64,000 nt of DNA from an uncultured Verrucomicrobia subdivision 3 bacterium. GTDB lineage: Bacteria > Verrucomicrobiota > Verrucomicrobiae > Limisphaerales > UBA11358. A program made the translations under genes and the position numbers. The notes beneath the pieces were generated by a model. That model ran no database searches, had not been told where the DNA came from, and saw only the letters and a program-made list of their open reading frames with translations. This document shows, piece by piece, positions 34,805 to 44,624 of the stretch (positions within the stretch are counted from its first letter, which is position 1; every line of letters begins with the position of its first letter). Where the stretch lies: NCBI GenBank assembly GCA_903847285.1, contig CAINDH010000070.1:1-64000 (forward strand). Direction: 5' to 3'.

Positions 34805-37800
34805 ATGAAAGATTCCATTTCAAAACCCGTGCTGGTCGTGGTCAGCCTCGGCCTCCTGCTCATTATCTCCCTGCTTTGGTTTGGCCTGCACCGACAGAAA
34901 GCTGTGGCGCCGCCCGCGCCAGTCGCCGCGCAAAAACCCGCCACCAGCACCGCGCCAGCCTTCTTGAAAAAACCGATTTCCGCGCCAGCCAAACCGGCCG
35001 CGGTGGTGGTGGCAGCGGATGATCACCTGCTCCCGGTCATTCCGATTTCGCTGCTGAAGACATTGAGTGAAGACCCAACCTACAACGGCTCAGCCATGTC
35101 GTCTTTGCCCAGCGGCACGCAGAAATATGGCGGTATTGAATTTTGGTTGCAGGGCATTCTCCGCTTGCAAGGCACGGGCACGCGCGATTTTGAATCATCG
35201 CACTTTCGCACCAGCGTAGTCGTGCCATTGGACGAAACGAATGGCGCGACTGGTGTCGTCTGGGAGCGCGGAAAAAATATCGCCGCCGCCTACATCCTTG
35301 GCGGCTCGCTGTATTCGTCAGACAAATCGCACGAGAAAGTTGCGGATGTGCTCTGGCATTACGATGATGACACGGTGAGCAGTCCACTGGAGGCCAACCG
35401 ACATCTGCGCGATTGGGTGCGCCAGACTTACGAGGAACCCGCACGCTTGCCAAACCCGCTAACTAAGGTCGCGTGGCGCGGGCCTCATCCCACGCGCAAG
35501 GATGTAACGTTGCGACTGTATCGGATTGGCTTCATCAATCCGCACCCGGAAAAAACTGTCCGCTCGCTGGAATTTTTAAGCGCGATGAAAAAGCCTTCGC
35601 TCTTTGTCGCCGCGCTCACGCTTGATCCGTTGTTGCCCGGCGCCCGCCCGGATAATTTAACCTCCGAAGAATTTGCCGATCCAGAATTGCGCGGCCTGCT
35701 CCAGTTGTCCGTGCAGGATGCGGACGGGCGGCCCATTTCCGGCGCGGATGTGCGCTCTGGTTTCAATGCCTGGAACAAAGGTTCGCCCGCGCGCCACACC
35801 ACCACGGATGTTGCCGGCTTGGCGCAAGTCCGTTACGACGATGGGGCGGAATCGCTCGAAGTCAACGCGGACGCGGAAGGGTTTAGCGGGCGCATGATGC
35901 TCTGGGACGTGAAGGGCGGCGACAAAATTCCCGCAACTTACATTTTGAAACTGACCCCGGAGATCAAGCTCGGCGGCATCGTGGTGAACGAAGATAATCT
36001 TCCGGTGGCAGGCGCAAGCGTGACGACGTATCGCTTCTGGCGCGGCGCGGTCACAAACCCCAAAGGCGAACAAGCTTCCTTCTCACGCCAAGCATTGACC
36101 ACGGATTCCCAAGGCCGCTGGGAGGCTAAGGGCGTGCCGCCAACGCTCCTGGACAGCATCGGATTCAACGTCACACACCCTGACTATGTCGCGGCGAACG
36201 GCGTCAGCGGCATAAACGGCACGGTGGAGCAACAACTGCGCGCGGGAGCTTACAAGACGGTTTTGCAACGCGGACAGATGGTGCGGGGTCGCGTGGTGGA
36301 CGGACAGGAACAACCCGTCCCCAACGCAACGGTGCGGGCAGGGCAAAAATATTCTAGCGACCGCAAACAGACGACGAGCGATGTGGAAGGACGCTTCTCA
36401 TTTTCCGCTGTGAAAACGGACGAGGTGCTTTTCTCCGCCTCAGCCAAGGGCTTCAGTTCAGACGCGAGGAATATTCTGGTGAAGCCGGAAATGGCGGAAA
36501 TCATTTTCCATCTCAAAGCCGGCAGCACCATTCGCGGCCATGTGCAGGATGAATCCGCGCAGCCGCTGGCGGGCGCGCGAATCCAGCTTTCCAATCGCTA
36601 TTACAGCGATCCGCTCTACGACGCGAATGAATTTTCCGGCACGACGGATGCGAACGGGGATTTTTCCTGGGACAGCGCGCCGAACCAGACGATGAGCTTT
36701 GGTGTGAGCAAGACCGGTTACGAAAGCAAGGACAGCGTGAAGCTGGAGCCAAACCAAGACAACATCATCACTCTGAGAAGCGGCCGCAAAGTGGAAGGCG
36801 TGGTGCTGGACGCGGCCAGCGGGCAACCGGTGACGAACTTCAATGTTTTCGTAGGACAAACCAGCGGAGACGACAAAAGCATTTATGGTCGGCTCGAGAA
36901 AAAATCATTCAATGCTCCGGATGGCCGGTTCAGTGTGACGACCGAGGATGAATCCGAAAATGCCGTGAGCGTCTCGGCGGAAAGCTACGCGGACAAGATT
37001 GAAAAATTTCCAGAAGCCCAGAACGGCACGGTGCAACTCACCGTGCGGCTGACTCCTAGCGAAACTCTGGCCGGTGTGGTGCTAGCGCCGGACGGCACGC
37101 TAGCGCCGGGCGTCACCGTAGCCGCTGTCGTGACGGACCAATGGAACGGCGGTGTCCAACTTGCCGGCAGCCGTCTGCGCGCTTACGGGTCGCAAGGCCA
37201 TTCAACGGAAACTGATAGCGAAGGCCGCTTCAAGATTCCTTCACCTCCGGAAAAAGGTTTGGTGGTGGCCGCCGCGGATGCGGGCTTTGGGCAGGCGGAG
37301 ATTTCCGAGGTGCGGTCCAGCAAGGCGCTCGCGTTGCAGGCATGGGGACGGATTGAAGGCACACTAAAAATCGGTGGTCAGCCCGGTGTTGGGAAGGATT
37401 TGTTTTTCACGCTGCCAGTTCGTGGCATCAGCACGGACTTCAACGGATTCAAAGTCACTACCGACGAACAGGGAGCGTTCACCATGGAAAAAATTCCGCC
37501 CGGCGAAGGATCGATTGTGCGGCTCATCAAAACGTCCGCAAACTCGTGGACGCACAGCGACGGCACGGCGGTGACGGTAAAATCTGGCGAAACTACGCAG
37601 ATCACGCTCGGGGACAAAGGCGCGGTGCTCGTTGGACGCATTCGCTACGCGGTGCAGCCGACGAATGAAACGCCAATCACCATCCAAGGCAATGTCTCCA
37701 GCTCCGCGCCTATGCCCGCCGCGCCGAAGTTCAACACGTCCGCCGAAGCGCAGGCCTACTACAACACGCCCGAAATGCAGGCATTGATGCGCCAGCGGAA

Positions 37801-38020
37801 AAATTATTCCATCGAGATGCGCGATGGCGGCGTGTTCACCGCCGACAATGTCGTGCCGGGGAAATATTCTTTGAATATCACCGCTCGGGCTGGTCGCGAC
37901 TGGTCACAGCCCGCCGTCGCCCAAGGCGCGGTCAAAGAAATCACCGTGCCGGACGATTTCGACCCAGCCACGCCGATAGATGTGGGCGAAGTGGTGCTCC
38001 AGCCAAATCCGTCAAGGTGA
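34805..38020 (+). CDS. Large membrane-anchored CarboxypepD_reg-like repeat protein
   Basis: A 1071-residue protein (ATG at 34805) with one N-terminal membrane helix (VLVVVSLGLLLIISLLWFGL) and a Pro/Ala linker, so nearly all of it is periplasmic. From about residue 310 it consists of repeated beta-sandwich units of the carboxypeptidase regulatory/Big type; unit starts include GGIVVNEDNLPVAGASVTT, RGRVVDGQEQPVPNATVRAG, RGHVQDESAQPLAGARI and VEGVVLDAASGQPVTNF. No catalytic domain is visible. Such proteins may bind peptidoglycan or polysaccharide or act as scaffolds. It is transcribed alone. Confidence 0.82.
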   Translation: MKDSISKPVLVVVSLGLLLIISLLWFGLHRQKAVAPPAPVAAQKPATSTAPAFLKKPISAPAKPAAVVVAADDHLLPVIPISLLKTLSEDPTYNGSAMSSLPSGTQKYGGIEFWLQGILRLQGTGTRDFESSHFRTSVVVPLDETNGATGVVWERGKNIAAAYILGGSLYSSDKSHEKVADVLWHYDDDTVSSPLEANRHLRDWVRQTYEEPARLPNPLTKVAWRGPHPTRKDVTLRLYRIGFINPHPEKTVRSLEFLSAMKKPSLFVAALTLDPLLPGARPDNLTSEEFADPELRGLLQLSVQDADGRPISGADVRSGFNAWNKGSPARHTTTDVAGLAQVRYDDGAESLEVNADAEGFSGRMMLWDVKGGDKIPATYILKLTPEIKLGGIVVNEDNLPVAGASVTTYRFWRGAVTNPKGEQASFSRQALTTDSQGRWEAKGVPPTLLDSIGFNVTHPDYVAANGVSGINGTVEQQLRAGAYKTVLQRGQMVRGRVVDGQEQPVPNATVRAGQKYSSDRKQTTSDVEGRFSFSAVKTDEVLFSASAKGFSSDARNILVKPEMAEIIFHLKAGSTIRGHVQDESAQPLAGARIQLSNRYYSDPLYDANEFSGTTDANGDFSWDSAPNQTMSFGVSKTGYESKDSVKLEPNQDNIITLRSGRKVEGVVLDAASGQPVTNFNVFVGQTSGDDKSIYGRLEKKSFNAPDGRFSVTTEDESENAVSVSAESYADKIEKFPEAQNGTVQLTVRLTPSETLAGVVLAPDGTLAPGVTVAAVVTDQWNGGVQLAGSRLRAYGSQGHSTETDSEGRFKIPSPPEKGLVVAAADAGFGQAEISEVRSSKALALQAWGRIEGTLKIGGQPGVGKDLFFTLPVRGISTDFNGFKVTTDEQGAFTMEKIPPGEGSIVRLIKTSANSWTHSDGTAVTVKSGETTQITLGDKGAVLVGRIRYAVQPTNETPITIQGNVSSSAPMPAAPKFNTSAEAQAYYNTPEMQALMRQRKNYSIEMRDGGVFTADNVVPGKYSLNITARAGRDWSQPAVAQGAVKEITVPDDFDPATPIDVGEVVLQPNPSR

Positions 38021-38163
38021 CTCGGATAAACGCATTGGCAAAAAGTTGAAAACGTGTGAGGGGGGCCTGCCCGCTTGGTATTCCCCGGCATTTTTCCGCG
38101 CCATTAAAATGTCACACTTTTGATTTTGGTTTCCGTCAGCCGGTTGCCTATTTTGGGCGCAGG

Positions 38164-39096
38164 ATGGAACCCATTCGTCGCGCGGTGATTGATGTCGGCA
38201 CCAACTCAATTAAGTTGTTGGTGGCGGATGTGCGCGGGCGCGAGGTGACGCCCATCTACGAGGAATCCAAACAGACGCGTCTCGGCAAAGGCTTTTACGA
38301 GACGCATCAGCTCCAGCCGGAAAGCATTGCGCACACCGTAGCTGCCGTATGGGAATTTGCTGAAACCGCTCGCGAAAAGGCCGCGCAATCCATCCGCATC
38401 ATCGCCACCAGCGCGGCGCGTGACGCCCAAAATCCCCGCGACCTGACCGACGCGATCGAGCGCGCTTCTGGTTTGAAAACAGAAATTATTTCCGGCGCGC
38501 GCGAGGCTGAGTGGGCGTTTCAAGGTGTGGCTACGGACGGCGAACTGGCCAAGCAGCCGCTTTTACTACTGGATGTTGGGGGTGGCAGCACGGAATTCAT
38601 CGTGGGACAGGGCACGAAAAAACATTTTGCCCATAGCTTTCCCTTGGGCACGGTGCGGCTGCTAGAAAAATTTCCACACAGCGACCCGCCGACGCGTGCG
38701 GAGTTCACCGACTGCCGCGACTGGCTGAAAAAATTTCTGCATCACGAAGTTCGCCCGCAGATCGAACCGGCGTTGAAAAACGAAACGGGCGAAATCCAAC
38801 TCATCGGCACGGGCGGCACGACCAGCATTCTGGCGCGCATGGATAAAAAGCTGGAACGCTTCGACCGCGAGAAGATTGAGCGGGCGGCGTTGAGTTTTGA
38901 AACCGTTATCGCGCACCGCAAAAATTTGTGGAAATTGCCGCTGGCGGAACGGAAGGAAGTTCCTGGCCTACCGAAGAACCGCGCGGATGTGATTCTCACC
39001 GGCGTTTTGATTTTTGAAGCGGTCATGGAGGAGTTCGGTTTTAAACAACTCCGGGTCAGCACGCGTGGGCTGCGCTTCGCGGCGGTGATGGATTGA
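38164..39096 (+). CDS. Ppx/GppA-family exopolyphosphatase/phosphatase
   Basis: A 310-residue member of the actin-fold Ppx/GppA family, which removes terminal phosphates from polyphosphate or pppGpp. The ATG at 38164 gives the expected start RRAVIDVGTNSIKLLVADV (phosphate loop 1). Further motifs are IIATSAARDAQNPRDL, EIISGAREAEWAFQGV with the catalytic Glu, LLLDVGGGSTEFIVG (phosphate loop 2) and QLIGTGGTTSILARM. The short length, without a C-terminal HD domain, is typical for the single-module form. Substrate preference cannot be decided from sequence. Confidence 0.92.
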   Translation: MEPIRRAVIDVGTNSIKLLVADVRGREVTPIYEESKQTRLGKGFYETHQLQPESIAHTVAAVWEFAETAREKAAQSIRIIATSAARDAQNPRDLTDAIERASGLKTEIISGAREAEWAFQGVATDGELAKQPLLLLDVGGGSTEFIVGQGTKKHFAHSFPLGTVRLLEKFPHSDPPTRAEFTDCRDWLKKFLHHEVRPQIEPALKNETGEIQLIGTGGTTSILARMDKKLERFDREKIERAALSFETVIAHRKNLWKLPLAERKEVPGLPKNRADVILTGVLIFEAVMEEFGFKQLRVSTRGLRFAAVMD

Positions 39097-39133
39097 AGCA
39101 GGCGCTTTTCTTTCGGCAGAAATTTTTTGCTCA

Positions 39134-39160
39134 CCTTCGTGTTCTCTGTGACTCTGTGGC
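39134..39160 (+). repeat. GTGG-rich leader repeat upstream of the epimerase gene
   Basis: A 27-base element starting CCTTCGTGTT and ending ACTCTGTGGC, 6 bases before the ATG at 39167. It is the third of three similar co-oriented elements. Confidence 0.5.
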
Positions 39161-39166
39161 AAAACT

Positions 39167-40060
39167 ATGCGCGTCTTGATTGTTGGCTGTGGATACGTCG
39201 GCTTGCCTCTGGGTAAAGAACTCGCGCGACTGGGACACAAAGTGTTTGGCCTGCGCCGCAGCGCACTGGCGGCGGCGGAAATGCAGGCAGCCGGCATCAC
39301 GCCGTGGCTCGCTGATGTCACCCAGCCGGACACCCTCGCCAAACTTCCGTGTGATTTTGACTGGGTGGTGAACTGCACGGCATCCGGCGGTGGCGGCGCT
39401 GACGACTATCGGAAAATCTACCTTGATGGCAACCGCAATCTCATCGCATGGCTTGCGGGGTCGCCGCTGAAAAAATTTGTCTACACCAGCAGCACCAGTG
39501 TCTATGCACAGAACGATGGAGGGGTGGTCACGGAAAAAAGCGCGGTGGTGCCGGACGCGCCGACTGCAACGGTTTTGGTCGAGACGGAAAAGCTTCTACT
39601 GACAGCGGTCGCTGAACGCAGGCTGCCCGCCGTCATTTTGCGCGTGGCTGGCATCTACGGCCCGGCGCGCGGACACTCCTTTAAACAATTTCTGCGGGGC
39701 GAGGCGCGCATCGAGGGCGACGGCGCGCGCTGGCTGAACATGATCCATCGCGATGACGTCATTGGCGCAATCATCGCCGCGTTGGAACGCGGGACGCCGG
39801 GAGAAATTTACAACGCAGCGGACAACGAGCCGGTAACCCAGTTGAATTTTTTTGTTTGGCTCGCAGCGGAATTACAAAAGCCGCTGCCACCCAGCCTCGC
39901 AATGGAAGCGGGGGCCGGACGCAAGCGCGGCGCGACGAACAAGCGCGTAAGCAACGCAAAGCTGCTTGCAGAATTAAATTACCAATTTCAATTTCCCAAT
40001 TTCCGCGCGGGTTACGCCGCAGAGATTGCGCGGTTGGCGTCCGAAAATTTTCCCGTTTGA
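39167..40060 (+). CDS. NAD(P)-dependent sugar epimerase/SDR protein
   Basis: A 297-residue extended short-chain dehydrogenase similar to the YeeZ type. The Rossmann motif is VLIVGCGYVGLPLGKEL at the N terminus. FVYTSSTSVYAQNDGG holds the serine of the active site, but the usual YxxxK is not visible where expected (the region reads ATVLVETEKLL), as in many atypical epimerases, so catalytic function is uncertain. LNMIHRDDVIGAIIAALERG and YNAADNEPVTQ are typical C-terminal blocks. The M48 protease gene follows 31 bases later on the same strand. Confidence 0.82.
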   Translation: MRVLIVGCGYVGLPLGKELARLGHKVFGLRRSALAAAEMQAAGITPWLADVTQPDTLAKLPCDFDWVVNCTASGGGGADDYRKIYLDGNRNLIAWLAGSPLKKFVYTSSTSVYAQNDGGVVTEKSAVVPDAPTATVLVETEKLLLTAVAERRLPAVILRVAGIYGPARGHSFKQFLRGEARIEGDGARWLNMIHRDDVIGAIIAALERGTPGEIYNAADNEPVTQLNFFVWLAAELQKPLPPSLAMEAGAGRKRGATNKRVSNAKLLAELNYQFQFPNFRAGYAAEIARLASENFPV

Positions 40061-40091
40061 ATTTTCTCTCGCCGTCTGTTTCCTTACGCAT

Positions 40092-40901
40092 ATGAAATCA
40101 CGTCTCTTTTCCCAATTTGTTTTGTGCGTCGCACTGACGGCAGCAGCTTTCTTGAACACGGGCTGTGGCACGGTGCCGGTCACGGGTCGTTCACAGTTGA
40201 ATTTCATTCCCGAAGGTCAGGAGATGTCGCTTGGACTTTCCAGCTTTGATGCATTGAAGAAGTCCACCCCCATCAGTAAAGACCCGACGATCAATGCCAT
40301 GGTGCAAAAGGTTGGCCAGCGCATCGCCGCCGTCACCGGCAAGGAAATGCCGAACGCACAATGGGAATTTGTCGTGTTCGATAGCAAGGAAGCAAACGCG
40401 TTCTGCCTGCCCGGCGGCAAGGTAGGTGTCTATACAGGTATCCTGCCTATCACGCGCGATGAAGCGGGTCTGGCGACGGTCATCGGCCATGAAGTCGCAC
40501 ACGCGGTGGCCAAGCACGGGGCGGAACGCATGAGCGAAGGCATGATTGCGTCGGGTGTGGGCCAGTATGTCGGCAACTGGCTCGGGACCAAGATGGGCAC
40601 GGAATATTTGCCCGCCTTTAACGCCGCTTACGGCCTCGGTTCCCAGGGTCTGGTCCTCTTGCCACACAGCCGTGGTCAAGAATCCGAGGCTGACCACATC
40701 GGCCTGATCTATATGGCACGCGCGGGCTATAACCCCGAAGCCTCCGTTCAATTCTGGCAGCGTTTCATGGAATACAACCAGCAGCACGGCGGCGGTAAAA
40801 AATCAGACTTCTTCAGCACGCATCCGGCAGATGAAACGCGCATCAAACAACTGCAAGGCTGGCTGCCCGAGGCGCAGAAGCAGTTGAAGGCGCAGAACTG
40901 A
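40092..40901 (+). CDS. M48-family metalloprotease lipoprotein
   Basis: A 269-residue zinc protease of the LoiP/BepA-like M48 group, which handles misfolded outer-membrane proteins in the periplasm. The ATG at 40092 gives a signal peptide ending FLNTGCG, a lipoprotein-like box with Cys25. HEVAH at residues 133-137 is the zinc site and Glu197 in SRGQESEADHIG is the third ligand. ANAFCLPGGKVGVYTGIL is the family substrate-cleft block. The C terminus ends in THPADETRIKQL, also conserved. A bidirectional terminator follows 19 bases after the stop. Confidence 0.93.
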   Translation: MKSRLFSQFVLCVALTAAAFLNTGCGTVPVTGRSQLNFIPEGQEMSLGLSSFDALKKSTPISKDPTINAMVQKVGQRIAAVTGKEMPNAQWEFVVFDSKEANAFCLPGGKVGVYTGILPITRDEAGLATVIGHEVAHAVAKHGAERMSEGMIASGVGQYVGNWLGTKMGTEYLPAFNAAYGLGSQGLVLLPHSRGQESEADHIGLIYMARAGYNPEASVQFWQRFMEYNQQHGGGKKSDFFSTHPADETRIKQLQGWLPEAQKQLKAQN

Positions 40902-40920
40902 ATGGCAATTCTTAAAACAG

Positions 40921-40960
40921 AAAAGCGTTGAGGTGTTCAGATGAACGCTTCAACGCTTTT
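40921..40960. terminator. Bidirectional terminator between the M48 and P-II genes
   Basis: AAAAGCGTTGAGGTGTTC pairs with GAACGCTTCAACGCTTTT around a 4-base loop: 18 positions with G-T wobbles. A-rich and T-rich flanks serve both convergent genes. Confidence 0.93.
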
Positions 40961-40976
40961 GAATTGGTGGAGTTGA

Positions 40977-41333
<357 letters not shown>

Positions 41334-42716
41334 TCACTCATTGTAGGCGTGCTCGCCGTGTTGTGACAAGTCGAGTCCCATGCTTTCTTCGTCCTGATCC
41401 ACGCGCATCCCGACGAGCTTGTCTACGATTTTGAAAATTACAACCGTGCCGATGACACCGAGCGCCGCCGTGAACACCACGCCAATAAGCTGGTTCACAA
41501 ATTGCGCCGAACCGCCCACGAGCGAAACGAGCGCGCCGTTTTTCATGAAGGTCGTGGCGATAGCGGAGTTCACATCCGCGCTTGCGAAGAAACCAAGCAT
41601 CAGCATCCCGGTGATGCTGCCGACACAGTGAACGCCAAACACATCTAGCGAATCATCGTAGCGGAGGATGGCCTTCAATTTCGTCACCGCAAAATAACAG
41701 AGCACACCGCCCGTCGCGCCGATGCAGAACGCCGCGGGAATTGTGACGAAGCCGGACGCGGGCGTGATGGTCGCCAAACCCGCGACCATCCCGGAAGCCG
41801 CGCCGAGGACGCTCGGTTTTCCTTTCAGCAACCACTCCACAAACATCCAACTCAACGCCGCCGCCGCTGCGGAAAAATGCGTGGCTGCAAATGCACTCGT
41901 GGCGAGGCCGCCAGCGTTCAGGGCGCTGCCCGCGTTGAAACCAAACCAGCCGACCCACAAAAGCCCTGTTCCAATGAGCGAATAGACGACGTTGTGCGGA
42001 ACCATCGGTTCGCGCGGATAGCCTGCGCGTTTGCCCAACAACATCGCCAGCACCAGTGCCGACGCGCCAGAGCTGATGTGAACCACCGTGCCGCCCGCGA
42101 AATCCAGCACGGGAATTTTTCCGCCGAGCGCCCAGTTGAACAAACCACCTTTGCCCCAGACCATGTGGCACAGCGGCAGGTAAATCAGCGTCACCCACAG
42201 AAGCATAAAAATAATGTAGCCGCTGAACTTCACGCGCTCCGCGATTGCGCCGCTGATGAGCGCAGGCGTGATGATGGCGAACATCAATTGAAACAACATG
42301 AACGTCTGGTGCGGAATCGTGGCGGCGTAATCACCGTTGGGTGTAGCCCCGACGCCTTTGAGAAACAGATATGTCAGCGGATTGCCGAAGTAAGAATTCC
42401 CTTCCGCGAACGCCATGCTATAGCCGAACACCATCCACAGCGCGGAGATCAACCCCATCAACACTAGGCTGTGCATCATCGTGGAAAGAACGTTTTTATT
42501 TCGCACCAGACCGCCGTAGAAAAGAATCAGGCCGGGCGCGGTCATCATCAGCACCAGCGCAGAACTGGCGAGCAGCCAGGCGTTGTCACCGGTGTTGACC
42601 GCGAGCGCGGGGGTGACGGCATCGGCTGCGTGCAGTGAACCGGCAAGCAATGTCACAAAAATAATTGAGCATGAGCGCAGCAGATTCCGGCTGGAGATTG
42701 AATGAATCAGGTTCAT
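41334..42716 (-). CDS. amtB: Ammonium transporter AmtB
   Basis: A 460-residue trimeric ammonia channel. The ATG at 42716 gives a signal peptide (SIIFVTLLAGSLHAADA) and 11 membrane helices, starting NTGDNAWLLASSALVLMMTA and PGLILFYGGLVRNKNVLS. The Amt signature DFAGGTVVHISSGASALVLA, with a pore histidine, is present, as is FGVHCVGSITGMLMLGFF with the second. The C-terminal tail (QDEESMGLDLSQHGEHAYNE) is the conserved P-II docking tail. No sigma-54 promoter could be seen in the 101 bases upstream. Confidence 0.97.
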   Translation of the reverse strand: MNLIHSISSRNLLRSCSIIFVTLLAGSLHAADAVTPALAVNTGDNAWLLASSALVLMMTAPGLILFYGGLVRNKNVLSTMMHSLVLMGLISALWMVFGYSMAFAEGNSYFGNPLTYLFLKGVGATPNGDYAATIPHQTFMLFQLMFAIITPALISGAIAERVKFSGYIIFMLLWVTLIYLPLCHMVWGKGGLFNWALGGKIPVLDFAGGTVVHISSGASALVLAMLLGKRAGYPREPMVPHNVVYSLIGTGLLWVGWFGFNAGSALNAGGLATSAFAATHFSAAAAALSWMFVEWLLKGKPSVLGAASGMVAGLATITPASGFVTIPAAFCIGATGGVLCYFAVTKLKAILRYDDSLDVFGVHCVGSITGMLMLGFFASADVNSAIATTFMKNGALVSLVGGSAQFVNQLIGVVFTAALGVIGTVVIFKIVDKLVGMRVDQDEESMGLDLSQHGEHAYNE

Positions 42717-42817
42717 GGCCGCGAAGTTCACCAAAAGCCAGCGCGGCTGTCAACGGCAGGGTGCAAATCAGACCGAGATTGCGACTAGAGCGCGGGAATC
42801 TTGCAGATACCCAGGGC

Positions 42818-44200
42818 TCACACCCCAATCTGTTTCTGGATGACGCCGCAGATTTTTTTGGACCATGCGGCCAAAGTTTTATTATCACGGCCTTCTACGA
42901 GCAGTCGGACTTTCGGTTCGGTGCCGGAGTAGCGCAGCAACAGTCGTCCGCCTTGCGCCGACAATTCTTTTTCCGCTGCGGCCACGAGTTGATTCAAGCC
43001 GACGAGTTGGTCGAAGGGTTTTTTCTCGCGCACTTTCACGTTCGTCACGAGTTGCGGAAAGCGCGTCCAACATTTCGCGATTTGGGAAAGTGGACGGCCT
43101 TTGGCTTTGATGATGCGGAGAATTTGCAACGCGGCCACCAAGCCGTCGCCCGTCGTGCCGTAGTCGCGGAATATCAAATGTCCGCTTTGCTCGCCGCCAA
43201 AGTTGAAACCGTGGCGCAGCATTTCATCAATGACGTTTTTGTCGCCCACGGCGGTGCGGAGCATTTTGCCACCGGCTTTTTTGATGGCGGCTTCCAGTCC
43301 CGCATTGCTCATCACGGTGCTGACCAAGGTTTTCTTTACCAAAGTTTTTTCCGCGAGCATCTCGAGCGCGGCGATGGCCATGATGTCGTCGCCATCAATT
43401 AGATTTCCCTTTTCATCGCAGAGCAAAACGCGATCGGCGTCGCCGTCATGGGCGATGCCGATGTGCGCGCCGTGCTCCACGACTTTTTTGCACATGAGTT
43501 CAGGATGCATGGAGCCGCAGCCTTCATTGATGTTTTTGCCGTCGGGTGTGTTGCCGTAGACGATGACTTCCGCACCCAGCTCGCGCAATACGCAGGGCGA
43601 CGCCTTGTAAGCCGCGCCGTGGCCGCAGTCCAAAACAATCTTCACGCCTTCGAGTGTCTGGCCTTTTGGGAAACTTGATTTGGCGAATTCAATGTAGCGC
43701 CCGAGTGAATCGTCCACGCGGACAGCGCGGCCGATGTGTTCAGCCGACGGACGAATCTTTTCCACTTCGCCGGTGAAAACAAGACGTTCAATTTCCGCCT
43801 CGATTTTATCTTCGAGCTTATAGCCGTCGGCGCGAAAAAATTTGATGCCGTTGTCCGTGTAAGGATTGTGCGAGGCGGTGATGACGATACCTGCATCCGC
43901 ACGCAAACTGCGTGTGACGTAAGCCACGCCCGGCGTTGGCAACGGCCCGATAAAAATCACATCCACGCCCATTGAAAGAATGCCGGAGCTGATGGCGTTT
44001 TCCAACATATAGCCGGAGAGCCGCGTGTCCTTGCCGATGACGATCTTGTGTTTGCCTCGTCCGCGTGAATGGGCTTCAAGGTTCCGGAAAACGTGCGCAG
44101 CGGCGCGCCCGAGTTTCAGCGCCGTCTCTGCCGTCACGGGTTCGACATTCGCAGTGCCGCGAACGCCGTCGGTTCCAAAAATTTTTCTAGGCTGGCTCAT
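42818..44200 (-). CDS. glmM: Phosphoglucosamine mutase GlmM
   Basis: Converts glucosamine 6-phosphate to glucosamine 1-phosphate for UDP-GlcNAc and cell wall synthesis. The 460-residue protein opens with KIFGTDGVRGTANVEPVT, has the phosphoserine loop ITASHNPYTDNG (Ser110), the metal loop GIAHDGDADRVLLCDEKGN, the sugar loop FGGEQSGHLIF, and the C-terminal RYSGTEPKVRLLVEG. It overlaps the stop of the YbbR gene by ATGA, so it is translationally coupled. The cdaA-cdaR-glmM order is the one known from Firmicutes, where GlmM and CdaR regulate c-di-AMP synthesis. Confidence 0.97.
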   Translation of the reverse strand: MSQPRKIFGTDGVRGTANVEPVTAETALKLGRAAAHVFRNLEAHSRGRGKHKIVIGKDTRLSGYMLENAISSGILSMGVDVIFIGPLPTPGVAYVTRSLRADAGIVITASHNPYTDNGIKFFRADGYKLEDKIEAEIERLVFTGEVEKIRPSAEHIGRAVRVDDSLGRYIEFAKSSFPKGQTLEGVKIVLDCGHGAAYKASPCVLRELGAEVIVYGNTPDGKNINEGCGSMHPELMCKKVVEHGAHIGIAHDGDADRVLLCDEKGNLIDGDDIMAIAALEMLAEKTLVKKTLVSTVMSNAGLEAAIKKAGGKMLRTAVGDKNVIDEMLRHGFNFGGEQSGHLIFRDYGTTGDGLVAALQILRIIKAKGRPLSQIAKCWTRFPQLVTNVKVREKKPFDQLVGLNQLVAAAEKELSAQGGRLLLRYSGTEPKVRLLVEGRDNKTLAAWSKKICGVIQKQIGV

Positions 44201-44616
44201 GGTTTTTTATCCGGCGGGTTAGGAACGATGACGAGCACCTTGTCCGGTTCGATGCTGACAATGGCCACACGGGGTGGCAGGGAAATTTCCACCGGCACAA
44301 GCTGGCCACGCGTAAGACTCGCCCCAGAAACGGTGGCCGTAGCGTGCAGTTGGTCGGCTTGCAATGTATTCATGACCGCAGCCGGACCAATGACGGTGAC
44401 CTTGACCGTCGTGGGCGCGACATGGAAGGCGCGGACATCCGCCGTCGGCGCCACGAGCGTGACCGGGAGATTGCCATATGTCACCGGACTGCCGCCGGCC
44501 GATGCTGCCGGAACGACAGCCTCGTGCAAGATGCGGTTTACGGTGAGCCAGATTGCAGCGGCAATGAGCAGCGAAAAAACTTTCCAGCCGAGGTCTTTGG
44601 TGAGCAAATCGCGCAT
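44197..44616 (-). CDS. cdaR: YbbR-domain protein (CdaR-like)
   Basis: A 139-residue protein with one N-terminal membrane helix (VFSLLIAAAIWLTVNRIL) and a single extracytoplasmic YbbR-like domain (PVTYGNLPVTLVAPTADVRA, PTTVKVTVIGPAAVMNTL). Firmicute CdaR has several YbbR repeats; this one is short. Its place between cdaA and glmM, 8 bases after cdaA and overlapping glmM, supports a role as CdaA partner and regulator. The gene symbol rests on this context. Confidence 0.82.
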   Translation of the reverse strand: MRDLLTKDLGWKVFSLLIAAAIWLTVNRILHEAVVPAASAGGSPVTYGNLPVTLVAPTADVRAFHVAPTTVKVTVIGPAAVMNTLQADQLHATATVSGASLTRGQLVPVEISLPPRVAIVSIEPDKVLVIVPNPPDKKP

Positions 44617-44624
44617 GGGTGGAA

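Noticed and set aside
42717..42817. Sigma-54/NtrC-type promoter expected before amtB
   Set aside because: No TGGCAC-N5-TTGC pattern is present in the intergenic sequence.
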